A DNA stretch of 64,000 bases from Hortaea werneckii (taxonomy: Eukaryota; Ascomycota; Dothideomycetes; Mycosphaerellales; Teratosphaeriaceae): positions 1-64,000 of the forward strand of contig JBAOKB010000020.1 of assembly GCA_037044905.1 (NCBI GenBank), in the 5' to 3' direction. Below, in pieces: positions 38,291 through 49,720 of the stretch (its first letter is position 1; each line of letters opens with the position of its first letter). The notes under the pieces are model-generated. The model was not told where the DNA came from and did not search any database. It was given only the letters and a program-made list of their open reading frames with translations. The translations under genes and the position numbers were made by a program.

Positions 38291-38742
38291 TGGTTGACCA
38301 GAACGCGCCGGCCACGCCTCAAACCCATTATTTTGAACCATTCGGCCGTGGCTGGACAACTGTGTTGATCACGGCCTGTGCTTTGCTGGCAATAGTCGCA
38401 CTCATTGGAGCACTCTTGGATTCTAGTGGCAAGTCTGTAGCCGCTGCCGTTCTAACCCAACTCGCCATTGGACCCGCCGGATTCCTGCTCATCATATTCT
38501 CTGATCCATCCGTAGGCTGGATACAGCGACAAAGTCTCGACATACCCGAGGGTCCTTCAGACAAGGTAACAACAGATCGTCCCTTCTTCGGGAGAAAGAA
38601 GATGGAACGGACTGGTGGCTGTGTCCTGTCAAGATTCCATGGTCAACTGGTCGATTATGACGAGCCTTTTGTAGTCTACAACGTATTTGGCTACAGCTTT
38701 CGGATTCGATGGGGTCCAGCTTTGCTGGTTGTTGACTGGTAG
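38291..38742 (+). CDS. Small two-helix membrane protein of unknown function
   Basis: The frame gives 150 residues starting MVDQNAPATPQ. I chose this ATG because the in-frame sequence upstream is low-complexity leader. There are two hydrophobic segments, at about residues 18-42 and 50-72, then a polar tail with GRKK and an aromatic-rich end (GYSFRIRWGP...VVDW). No domain is recognised. The next gene on the same strand encodes a membrane glycosyltransferase 600 bases away, so a functional link is possible but only inferred. The true gene may be longer if an intron near the stop was missed. Confidence 0.45.
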
Positions 38743-39351
38743 GGATTCGGAAGCTGCATGAAGCACACTCGCAAGCTTGCACTCCCGCGAACTCTTCCAC
38801 AACGTATTGTTCTCGCAGTCGCTCTGTCTAAGCATAGGGTTCTCCGACATTTGTTTTCTATGGACTGTCGAATTTGAGGGGACAATACTGAAAGCTTGCA
38901 ACTCGATCGACACTAGCAGCATTTGAATTGTAGACCGTGCAATCATGTCCGGCAATGTATATATGCCATCCTGCGCGGTTTTGATGCCTCTCAAGTTCTA
39001 TTTCGGACAAGGCATTAACTTGTGGTACCTAGGTAGACAGACATCGCGTTGAGTAGTGTAAATCTTGCTGGGATTTATGAGCCGAAAGCCGAGATAGCAG
39101 CGGTATTTTCTGTCTGACAAGCTAAACCTATATTAGAAGGCGCAAACACATCATCGTACCAGGCCCGCAACACACTTCGACGCGCGGCCTATGTTTGCTC
39201 GAAGATTGCTACTCAACTGACAACGCTCTCCCAATGACGAGGCCATGATAATTCGAGTGCGCAATGGTGAATGCGCCGACACGCCGGCGCCACGCGCCAC
39301 TAAGCGACATACGACGAAAGGTAACAATGTAGACAATGGGCTGGAAGCGCC
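38743..39351. other. Intergenic, no gene seen
   Basis: No supported coding signal was found. A perfect palindrome TACCTAGGTA lies at 39,026-39,035 in what should be the promoter side of the glycosyltransferase gene. Confidence 0.5.
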
Positions 39352-41441
39352 ATGGGTAGCCCATTGCGCGTCTTTCAAATTGGTGCGCATAAAGATGTCA
39401 GCTATCATTTCCGAGCGTCGCACAGGCTGGCTACACTTGATGCTGCATTCGACATTCCCAGGCACCACGATTACCTACTGTTCGCGAGAATGTGGTCACG
39501 TTACATCACCCGGACTATTCCTGCACAGAGTCTCGGAGCCATTGCTGTTTTGATAATGCTGTCATTTGCAGTAGCACCGTATGGACGCATCCAACGATCA
39601 GGAAATACCAGCGACATGACGCTGTGGCAATGGATTTTTGCGGCTTACATGACCGCTTTACACATTCTGTCTGCTCTCTTCACAGCAAGAGCTTTCCGGG
39701 CTATTGGATATGTGCACAAGAGGATTTGCGAAACGAGCACTTTTTACGGCACTCCACACAAGGTTGCTACCTCACTCGAGTTCGCCATCATTATTCCGGC
39801 CTACAAGGAAGAATCAGAGACATTACACCTAACCCTTGCTGTACTTGCGTCCCATGAGCTTGCAACTTCCTATCATGTAAGTTGAAAAGATGAGGGTTTT
39901 GTCTTGCGTGTCAAGATTCTATGTTGTTGTCAATGGATAATGTGCTAAAGTTGCTCAGGTGTATTTGGCATTTGAAGAGCGCGAGATTGGTGCCTCTAAT
40001 AAAGCCATGGATTTGATCGCTAGCTTCAAGGGTCGCTTCCGACATATTTCTTTTACTTTGCATCCCGGAGACTTGCCGAATGAGGCTCCTGGCAAAAGCA
40101 GCAATGAAGCATGGGCTGCGAAAAAGATTTCGGAAGACTTTTCCAGAGATGGTAATCAGGAAAATGTCATGGTGATCACCATGGATGGTAAGTCGTTCTT
40201 GAATGTGGTTAGACCATTTCTTACTAACTCATCGATCAGCCGACACCCATCTTCCTTCTTTGTATTTCACAGAGATTGCAAGGTTACATTTCGACGCGAC
40301 ACTCGACGAGAGGGCCCGAACCATCTACATTCCTCCGCTGGTGTTTGATAGGAACTTGCACCATGTGCCCTTGCCTGTTCGCACAACCGATATGATGTGG
40401 GCTGGTGCTGGCATATCGAATCTGGGCCCTTCTTCCCTTGTTTCCATCCCAACATCGGTGTACTCTTTACCTCTAAACCTCGTTCAACGAGTCAGCGGTT
40501 GGGACGTGGATACTGGAGCCATCGGAGAGGATCTTCATATGTACTTGAAATGCTTTTTTGCACTGTCGGGAGAATTGCGCGCAAAGGTGGTCTTCGCTGC
40601 TGCGAGCCAGTGCAACGTCGAGAGCGGAAACGCTGGCATCCGAGGGTATGTCGAAGGTCTTTGGGCGCGTTATCGGCAAGCGGTGCGGCATACTTGGGGA
40701 TCTCTGGACACAGGCTACGCCCTAAGACAGACCATACGCTTGGTCGGTCGTCATTTTCTTGTGCGACGACGGAAGTGCTCATGTTCTGCGAAACACTCTT
40801 TAAAGGCTGCTTCAACATCGGCAACATCGGAAACGTCGCCAAAACATCCTAACTTCGTCGATCAAGCCCGGTATGAGAACATCATCGACAAATGCCATTG
40901 TACCGCGCCCACAATCAGCTATACCCGCGTCTTCGCGGTATTCCGCCGGTTATTCGAAGCACACTTTATCCCGGCTCAGCTCCCTTTTTTGATTACAGCT
41001 TCCAGCATTTACAGCGTGGCCTGCCCAAGGTTCCTTGTGCCAAGCAGCTTGCAGCTCGTGCTGGATTTCTGCGGATATTGTCGATTTACGAGCTACATAA
41101 TGATGCTTGCGTACCTCTACCGCTACGAGAAATATCATCAGACGTGCGTTGGGCTCCGCAAAGAAGAGATGAGAAGGGCAGGTTTGTTGGCCGTCATGAA
41201 TGAGATCGACTCATTTAGTCCCAATGCCTTTTGCACTTTTGGACTTTTCGAGGCAGCACTGTTTCCGTTGGGGGGAGTCTTGTTCGGGACTATTCCGGCC
41301 ATACAATCGACGCTTTTCCACCTTTTCACGGAAAGGCTTACCTATCAAGTCAGCCTGAAGCCACGGGCAATGTTGACGCGGCAGGATACCGAGAAAGCGA
41401 ATGGGTCTCTCTTAACGCACGAGGCGGGTGATGGTAGGTGA
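39352..41441 (+). CDS. Membrane glycosyltransferase, family 2-like
   Basis: The predicted enzyme has 651 residues in three exons (39352-39876, 39959-40187, 40240-41441; introns of 82 and 52 bases, all in frame). Two membrane helices precede a GT-A domain with FAIIIPAYKEE (sugar-nucleotide binding), a DAD motif (MDADTHLP, restored by the second splice), GAGISNLGPSS, and SGWDVDTGAIGEDLHMY, whose ED is the likely catalytic acid. RQAVRHTWG stands where processive family 2 enzymes have Q/R-x-x-R-W. Several helices follow, ending at TYQVSLKPR. This layout fits a processive or dolichol-type transferase of the plasma membrane or Golgi, making cell-wall or extracellular polysaccharide. The donor and product are unknown. 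It differs from true chitin synthases, which carry QRRRW and are much longer. Confidence 0.78.
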
Positions 41442-41906
41442 GAGCATAGTTGGTCAAAGCTTGGAAACGCGACTAGATCTAGCATAATTACTCAGCTCTT
41501 CAAATGAATTCATACCTTTATCTTTGCAGCAAAGCTTCGGTCTGCCCATAGATTGATTCAACAGTGCCTTTATCAACAAGTCACAATCAAGTTCGGTCAA
41601 TGCCTGTGACTGTCGAAGCTCTGTGAAGGTACCGCAGGCGACAAGGCGATAGCCAAGCCAGGCTCAATTCTTATGTGAGACGTAGAGCTTTCTACTGTCA
41701 TTTTCAATCCCAGTACTTGGCAAGCGGTTTCGCGGTGCTTGATATGACCAATGCAATGTTACACACGAGACATTCATGAGCTCTTGATGGAACTAGGAGC
41801 GTCCCTTCTCAGCGGAAATCATCTTATCGCTTCAAGTGCACAGCAAACACAATACATGTAGAATATTTGTACAGAGATACTCGTTACTATCATACACAAA
41901 CAAGTT
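41442..41906. other. Convergent 3' intergenic region
   Basis: This lies between the stops of the plus-strand glycosyltransferase and the minus-strand AIM6-like gene. No coding signal was seen; it presumably holds both 3' ends. Confidence 0.5.
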
Positions 41907-43374
41907 CTAGTCCGGCGTCTTTTGCGCAAACCACTCAAAAGATGTGTCATGCACGCGTACTGTCCAGTCCTGCATAGCTGCAGCAGCCAAGTCGTCAACA
42001 CTAAGGACGTCCGCCCCTTCCTTAACGAGAACATGCCAGATATGGTTCCGCACTGAGGTCGGCCATGTCGGGACATCCCAGTAGCGAGCTTTAAGTCCTC
42101 TGCGTTTTGCGCCTCTGATCTGGCCCCGAACAACTTCCATCTGGCGTGGCGAAAGGTGGCCACGCCAGACAAAACCAACGGAGGACAGGAATGACGTGCT
42201 TGCATAGTAGGACGTGCTGGCGTTGAAATCTAGGTAATTGGGATTGACTCCATCCTGAGATGTAGCCATAGCAGCTCCGTAATCCAGCTTTCCATTGCCT
42301 GCGTCGACGGCGCTTGAGTTGGAGATCGGGGAGTGCGGCGTTTCCCACAGCGCATGCAGCGGCGCATCGTAGAAGATATCGCGATAAGTTGCGTTTGCCG
42401 TAATAGCGTCGTATGGAGCGTTTCCTGTAGCGACGAGCGTGATCTCCCTGGGAACGACTGTACTACCATTCCAATAGCTTAAACACCCCATCTCTCGAAG
42501 CTTCGCTGTTTGTTGTACAACGTGTTGCAAAGTCCGATCGCCGTCGGTCTTGAGATCGACTAGGAGTGTCAATGTCTGAGCCGGGGCAACCTTGTAGATG
42601 CCATCTCCTGTGCATCTTGGAGCTTCCCCTTCAGGCATGTCTGCAGTAAGTATGTCGATCAACGGGTCAATGTACGTGGATCTAAACGTCTGCGTCCTGC
42701 TTAGGGCGGCTTTGTGGTGTCCAACGTATAGGTTGTTGTCGAAAAGCCACACATCGGCTTCGACTCCAGTGAACCCCCAACTTAAGGCGTCAAGCAGAGG
42801 TCTACGTTGGAGATAGTCGTTGTGTGAGTGACAGGGAATCGGATGAGCATTTCCGATAAGTTTCCGACCCTCGCTGCCCGAAATGGTCGCTCTTTGCCAC
42901 GAGGCAGCGACGATGGTTTCGGCGTTCCAGAGGAGGCTCGTACGCCCAAGGAGCGTTTCCATCAGATGCAGGATCCCGCTGCGATCGTCAGTAAATGACG
43001 GTCTGGTGCCAATGGACGTTGACCTACAAGAACATCAGGAGCACAGCGGGCATGCCGAGCATTCCTAGCTTGACCATCGATTTGAGATTCGACTTAGCCA
43101 GTCGTCTCCTCCGAACAGCCCTTCTGGCAGCTGTTCGACTTGCCCAATGACGTTTCATCTTTGGAGGAGTGACAGCAGCTTCCTCATCGCTGTCGGTGTA
43201 CAGACCCAATGCCTATGTTGATTAGTGAGTCTGCCGACAAAGCTCGAGAGCAGAAAAGCAGGATTGCCTTACATCACAGTCGATAGCATGGTGACCAGCT
43301 CCATGCGACGGACCAGTGTCGTTTGCGTGGTCTGAGTGGAGGTCAATCAATTGATAGCCGTACGTCTTACCCAT
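41907..43374 (-). CDS. AIM6: AIM6-like membrane-anchored phosphodiesterase (PLC/GDPD-like fold)
   Basis: The protein has 452 residues in three exons (43374-43273, 43212-43028, 42978-41907; introns of 60 and 49 bases). The start MGKTYGYQLIDLHSDH is followed by an acidic segment, a basic RRAVRRRRL patch and one membrane helix. The helix (MLGMPAVLLMFFGILHLMETLL) is complete only when the second intron is removed. The lumenal or extracellular domain has CHSHNDYLQRRPLLDAL and GVEADVWLFDNNLYVGH, the His-Asn-Asp and Glu-x-Asp signature of the PLC-like phosphodiesterase fold, and TLLVDLKTDGD. Yeast AIM6 was named from a mitochondrial-inheritance screen and its reaction is not established. A type II topology (basic cytosolic N-terminus) is inferred. 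Confidence 0.85.
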
Positions 43375-44447
43375 AGCGAAGACGAAAAAGTCGCAACAAG
43401 GACGGGAATGTCGCGATTCAAGGCTGTTCGCTGACCAGGCGTCTGAGGCGATGCATGTTCCTCCGTGGCAATCTTCTTTTGCGACTTATTATCAAGGACA
43501 TATGCATGCCCTTCACGCATGAGACGCGCGTCTCCAAAATGGCCACGAGGGTCGACTACGCAATAATAGCGCGCGGATCTTGCTCATGTGCGGGCTGCAC
43601 GGCTCGTACCAGGTCCCTCGCGAGCGTGGAAGCTTGATTACCTCTCTTGGTACTAGGCCAGGATATGAGCCACGGTACATGTTGGTACCTGGGAACGGTC
43701 CAGGTGGTCCTGTGGTTGATACGCTCGGGCTCGGCGGCTGGTGACATCCCAAGCTCCGAGGGCGGCGGTATTATAATCGGCACCGAAAGGCAATTTCAGG
43801 CATTCGGCTCCGACAGCATGCTCTTCCATGCTTACATGGGAGGTAGTGCCTGCCTACTTAGGCATGGGTACTTACACTTGTTAGGTACTAGTACGTAGTA
43901 GTGTGTGGCAAACAGGCTCGACAGGCATACGGTAAGCTGTGGCTCGAGTCCTATGATGATAGATCACGGCAGATACGGAGATGTGTTCACCGCTTTGCTT
44001 TGATTTGCTTTGCTTCCCCACAAGTTCGCTAGGAACGAGCGTCTTCATTGACTACCCCTCTTCAATACTGCGATTTTACTGTCGCCGCCTACGCTTACCT
44101 TTCCCTTAGCCCATCTCTTTGCACATGTTGGCGCATGTTGTTATGGCATTGTCGTACAAGGGCTCTGCGCTAGAATCAGTCTTTAGTCAACTAAGAAGCT
44201 GGCACGCCGAGATTGCTTCTTTCGTTAGGAGGAGTCGCGAAGTGCGAATGCGGATGCATGGTCACTAATAATCCGAGGCACGGGAGGCGCGCCCAAACTC
44301 CCAGCAACATGTTGACGACCAAATGCCGCGTTTAGAAAATCTAGGCAGAGAATCGCAAGACAACGAGATGATTTTAGTGTGGACGAAAAAAAGTCTTATT
44401 AGAGGTCACAACATTCGCATGCTCTTTCGTACAGCTCTAACATTAGT
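43375..44447. other. Intergenic, no gene seen
   Basis: About 1.07 kb separates the AIM6-like start from the 3' end of the interrupted secreted-protein gene. Short open frames on both strands show no family pattern or consistent splice sites. Confidence 0.5.
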
Positions 44448-46516
44448 TCAGCTGTCTCGGACCACACCAATAAGAGTAGAATAATATAGGAACACAACCC
44501 CTTCGGCGTCCTTAACATGATAGTTTTTCCTAGGGAGTTCGCCTGTCACCCCATAGTTGGTACATTGAGACAATGCGACGTTGTATTGAAGAGCGAAACA
44601 GAAATTGTTCTGGCTGCATTGTGCGGCACAACTTGCGAACTCGGGTTGAGAAGTTGCGCCTAAATTGGTACCTTCCGATACATAGCCAGTGTTGCAGAGG
44701 ACCGATACCGTCTCATCGTTAGAATCTGTGTAAGTCTGGCCGCATGGAACATTGGCAGGGATTGGCGAGGGTGTTGCACTGCTTGTGACTGTGGCCGTAG
44801 CGGTCTCAAAGGATGTCAATACCTGTGTGGTAGTAACTGGAGATTGAGTGCTCGTCGTCGTCACGATCTGGGTGCTTGTTGAGGTAGCAGGGGAGGCTTG
44901 AAGTGAGCAAGCCGAAGCGACCACATCGCCAGGGTATTTGGTAAGGGAGTCGGGTGTTGATGTGGCAGCTCGGGCGTCGAGGGAAGCGGTAGCTGTGACC
45001 TTGACCCTCACCAAAAGCGATCCAGAGGTAGAGACTGTTTGGATTATAGACTCTTCTTGCCTCTTGACGAACACCTGGGCTGTCGTGGTCGTGCGGGCCG
45101 TTGTGGCGTATATATGTTAGAGCAGGATGACAAAGATCGATCAGTCAAGGCATCACTTACTAGTTGTCGTCGTGGTTGTAGATGCCGCTTCGGTTGCAGT
45201 GACAGTCGCAGTCGCCACAGGGATAGTGTATCCGAGTAAGGAGGAGCAGTATGGTTGCAGCGATGAGTAACTAACATCTCTCGAAGCTTGATGGACCGCG
45301 CAATCTTTGCAAGCCGCGCCGGGATCGGCAGAGTTGCTGTACGCAAAGCTGTATTGTATTGTGAAGTGGTCGCTACCTCGATACTGCCCCTTGTTCGTAG
45401 CATAGGATGCGGGCCAGCTCTCGGAATACATTGCGCAGTACTGGCCTTGCGGGTTGGAAGGGCCATTCATGTAGAGAATGTAAGTGTTGAAGAACTGGCA
45501 AGTTTGCACGGGGCTGCCGTCAGTCGGAGGGTGGGCTTTGTTGTAAGCACTTTTCATCGAACATGCATCGGCGCAAAGCTGCACGTTGAAAGGACCAGAA
45601 GTGAAGATGGCACTGCCCATGTAACTGAAGAATGTGTCAGAGATGAGAAAATATATACAGCACTTCTCACTCACCTGTCGAAACCATACTTGTCATACGG
45701 TGCATTAATCGCTGCGTTTCCCAAAGGTATCGCGGGACCATAACCAGCAGGCGATGCAACAGAGTTGCTGACGTAGCCATTTGACCCAGCGATGACGACT
45801 TGAAACTGATTCCGATACTGACCAGTGTTCAAAGCATTGTCTTTTGTCACAGGGCCGCCCCAGAAGACGCATTGGATGTTGGTCGTAGACGCTGGATTGG
45901 GACAGCCAGCAGCCGGCTCGACAGTCGGGTCTCTCTCGAAGTAGATGTTGATGGCTACGCAACCCGTTATGGCGTTACACTTATTCGCACACTGCTGTGG
46001 GTCATACGACTGCAGAGCCGTGTATCACATGTAACCGTAAGCGCTGCTCAAACGTTAGCAATCGTTCTCGTTATGCGAAGGGTTTACAGAGACTCACTTG
46101 TTCGAAGCTTGCAAGTTCGAAAAGATCTGAGAATACCCAGAAGGAGGCGAAGCACCTGCTGCGGCGCTTGCAAAGGCGGAATAACTTTGAAAGGCTGAAG
46201 CAGTATCAGGTGACGGCACAGGACCTGCACCGGCAGGTTGGGATGCACAGGCAGCTCTCTTGACTTTGTCTGCCGAGGGAGCTGCAGCACTATTGTCGGT
46301 GGCTGAAGAAGTAATTTGAGCGGCTGCAGCCTGCAAGATAGTGGTCGCATCATATGTAACCTGGCTCATCGTTGTGGTGTAAGTCGGGTTAGGAAGCTGG
46401 TAGGCGAGGTCGAAATTAATGTCCTGCGGGACGGGGGCTGGCGCGGCGAATGCTAGACCAGCAAGTCCAAACTGGAACAGCATGGACCGCATGTTGGAGA
46501 CTTTGAATGCCGGCAA
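44448..46516 (-). pseudogene. Secreted Cys-rich/Thr-rich protein gene interrupted by one in-frame TGA
   Basis: Four exons join cleanly: 46516-46098, 46043-45675, 45624-45161 and 45079-44448 (introns of 54, 50 and 81 bases). They give 627 codons broken by a single TGA at 46027-46025, just after NAYGYM. The N-terminus (MRSMLFQFGLAGLAFAAPAP, from the second Met at 46492) is a clear signal peptide. The body has a conserved-looking module with DPQQCANKCNAITGC and INIYFERDP, a second Cys-rich module (QLCADACSM, CKDCAVH), a Thr/Ser linker typical of wall proteins, and a C-terminal PAN/Apple-like segment (CAAQCSQNNFCFALQYN). Comparable fungal proteins are secreted or wall-bound and mostly uncharacterised. 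No alternative splice removes the TGA in frame. It may be a real nonsense mutation, a sequencing error or read-through. Confidence 0.65.
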
Positions 46517-48052
46517 GAATTGTTACTTGAATGAACTTAATCGACTTAAGGCCTGGTGGTAGCGTGATGAGACCAAGATTTCCTCGTGGATAGGGCCATA
46601 CTTATACCCATTTCTTTCTTGCACATCTCGCTCGTTTCTGATGCCCTCAAATCGACAAAAGACCGTACCAGTCTCCTCCAAAAGGTCTCGAATGTCGCAA
46701 ACAGCGCTGTCAGCTGGTCGAATTTCGCCCTCCCAAGCCACAGGACCACTGCCGGCACAAGCGTCAGGGCGAGGGAATCATCTAAGATAGCCTTCAGACA
46801 TAAGCTTTCGATAGAGAGGCAACCTAAGAAGTAGTACGCTACGTTTCAGTTCAGCTCAAGTCGCCACGACATAGCGATTTTATGGAGCACGTGTTTCTGC
46901 AATATCCACTCAGGAGACTTCTTGGTAGCGAAGATGTCCAGCAACTCCTTAAGGGTTTAAGTTTATAGCACCCAGCCCAAGACCAGGACTAATAATCCAC
47001 GAGACAGTGCGCTTAGGATCTTGTGATGACTCCTCAATTGAGGCGAGGGAAAGTCCATTTATCCTAAAACATTCATACAAAAAGTCATGTCTTGCCAGCC
47101 GCAATGATCTTTGCTTCCTTGTCGCAGATTTAATGCACTTGTTCACATCGTTGACTCTCGGCCAGCATGAGCGGATTGAAACAGTTTCGGCAGAAGAGAC
47201 TATGACAGCCTGGAGCCCATGGCTGGCAAAGTAGTAGTAAAGGATCGGATCCCCATCGAAATCTCCATCGAACATTAAGAATGTTTCCCCACGCAAGCCC
47301 CCAACCTCGTATCGTACCTCCTAGTGCACTTTGGACCGTACCTTTTTATGAGCCGGAAGTTAAAGCGAGATGCACGTGAGCGCCACGCGCAACATCCAGC
47401 TACACCATCCAAGACGTTGCCAGCTGAGAGCGTGACGCTAGGATGCAAAATCCATCCATCCATCCATCCATCCATTTATCCATTGATTGGATTTCAAGGA
47501 GACAAGCTCGGGCAGGCCGTGGCACGGAAGACCGTAAATCGCGCATTGCCTGGTGCTGCCGCAACACGAAACGGAGAGGATTCTGGTGCGGTGCTTTGCA
47601 GGCGAGGACACTGATGGCTTGTTGGGGATATGGTGGGAAGATGCTCAGCACGTTTCAGACTGTCCTCTGATTTCCAGAGATACTTGTCAAGACACAAGAC
47701 GGGATGTAGAGCGGTACAGAGGTTCAGAATGGTTGTATACACTACAAGGTTGGTGGAGCAAGACCTGCCGGCGGGATGATCCATGGAGGCGAATTCAGAT
47801 GCCTCAGGCACGAGCGCAATGACACGACCTCGGGATCCACCCACGGATCCACCCAACCAATGTATGCCCAGGTGGGCACCTCTCCCTCGTCCCCTGGCCC
47901 CTTCGGTAGGAGCTGGACCTGAGGTTCTGTGTTACTACTATGTATGTACCTTAGGTTCCATTCGCATCTAAGTAATCACCGTATCGTGGTGGCGGGGAGT
48001 AATCCAATGATTGCTATACGGACCCATGTGAGCACTCTGCACGAAGATTCCA
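46517..48052. other. Intergenic, no gene seen
   Basis: This 1.5 kb lies between the divergently read secreted-protein gene and the transcription factor and should hold both promoters. It contains a TCCA microsatellite (47,451-47,474) and a CT-rich stretch near 47,880. No coding signal is supported. Confidence 0.5.
47451..47474 (+). repeat. TCCA microsatellite, six units
   Basis: Six perfect TCCA units, followed by TTTATCCA. It lies upstream of the transcription-factor gene. Confidence 0.85.
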
Positions 48053-49661
48053 ATGGCGCTCTCGACTGGTCCGATGGACCCGAGTTCGACGGATTGCCAC
48101 ACATGTCGTCGCGGCCGGCTCAAGTGTGACCGTACTCGACCCGCTTGCCAGAAGTGTCTGGCGCGGGCAACACAGTGCCTGGGCTATGGACGTCTACTCC
48201 GCTGGAATCAAGGCATTGCGAGTCGCGGAAAGATGAAGGGCATGACATATGCACCTTCGGAGAGTCGCAAGCTGTCAAATTCACTGATCGACATTCACGA
48301 TGACCCATACTCACGCCTCCGCCTTCTTCGAGTACACTGCCCTTCATCGTCTCTCCATCCTTACCCGTCTTTGGACCTCGCCTCGAAGAAGTATCTCCAC
48401 TACTGTAAGTCGCCAGTCTTCTTACGAAATGCGAAGACTGATGCTGAGCGTTGAAGCAGTTGCTACCGATGTGTGCAGGGATCTCGTGCTTCATGACACT
48501 GCAGAGAGCAACCAGTTTCGCCAGCTCATCCCTATGGCACATGAACATCCAGTCTTGTTACAGACAATCATAGCAGGCTCCGCCATGCGCATGGCTCACA
48601 CGTTTCACCGACACCGCAGAGGGGTAACAAGCTCAAATTCGCCGCCGTGTTCCAACAAGTTCTACAGGGACGCCTTGACGGCCAAACAGCGGGCTTATAA
48701 GCTTTTGAGAGTTGCCACAGACCCAATCCATCAGACCGACAGCGATGTCATCCTCGCCGCCATCGTGCTGTTAATCGAGGTTGAACTCATCGATGTAGGC
48801 CGAAACAACTGGAAACACCATATCCAAGGCGCAACGAATGTCATCGAAAAGCTCTGCGGTCGAGACTTCTCACACGTTGGTACGATGAGCTCTCTACAGA
48901 AATTTCTGATGTCGAACTGTCTCATATTCGAGATCATTGGTTCAACCACCTCCGGGCCTCTTGGCCGTTTTTCCACACAGAGCACCGAGGGATTTCTGAG
49001 CCTGTTGCAGGATGCTGAAGGAAACCATTGCTCTTCCTTCCCAACGCAACTCCTCCAAATTCTCCAGACTGGGGCTTCTCTTGTGCCGGCCAATGCTGCA
49101 ATAACGCCGCGGCACTTCTTGCAAGGCGCTAGAATGGAGGCGTGGACACTATTCGACGCCGCATATTTCTTCGACCCGTGCGCATGGGCTATAGCTTTGC
49201 AACATCGTTCGCCTGTTGCCGACCTCGAACAACGTGTGCATGTCGCGTCTGCGCACAAAGCTGCCGTATGTATATACATTGCCCGCCTGCTTCTTCTTCT
49301 TGGTCCTGCTGAGGAGCTGCCTGCGGATATGGCAATCCTGCTATCCACTGGCATCGATCACCTATCGCAGGTTGGCGAGAAAAGCCCTTTCTTTGCAGCG
49401 ACCGCGTGGACATCATTCGTTGTCGGGGCGGAAATGGTCGACAGCGAAAGACGAAGTTGGGCAGTTGAGAGGTTCAACAAGTTGTGGGAAGTCGAGCCTT
49501 GGGGTTCGCTACGCGAGGCAATTACTGTCTTGCAGCTGCTATGGGAAGAGCAAGATGAGATGATTCTTTCGAACCAAGTTAGATGTCACGACGACGCGCA
49601 GGTCCATTTCAATTGGATCAGACGCTTGAGAGACTTGAATGTACACTGGCTGGTTATTTGA
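48053..49661 (+). CDS. Zn2Cys6 transcription factor
   Basis: The regulator has 517 residues in two exons (48053-48404, 48460-49661; one 55-base intron joining KKYLHY to FATDVCRDLV). The DNA-binding motif near the N-terminus is CHTCRRGRLKC...C-x2-C-x6-C, a perfect Cys-x2-Cys-x6-Cys-x6-Cys-x2-Cys-x6-Cys binuclear zinc cluster. The rest, from about residue 115, fits the helical fungal-specific regulatory domain (Fungal_trans_2 type), with RQLIPMAHEHPVLLQTIIA. It probably acts in the nucleus as a pathway regulator. The MFS exporter is transcribed toward it with stops only 60 bases apart, so that pair shares no promoter. A second Met at residue 8 is an alternative start. Confidence 0.87.
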
Positions 49662-49720
49662 TGAGCGATATGGGGGCCTGACACGACCAAGACCGGCCAG
49701 AGACTTACCCGATCCTGCAT

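Noticed and set aside
43455..43898. Small open frames upstream of the AIM6-like gene
   Set aside because: They overlap on opposite strands and have no start context, splice pattern or family motif.
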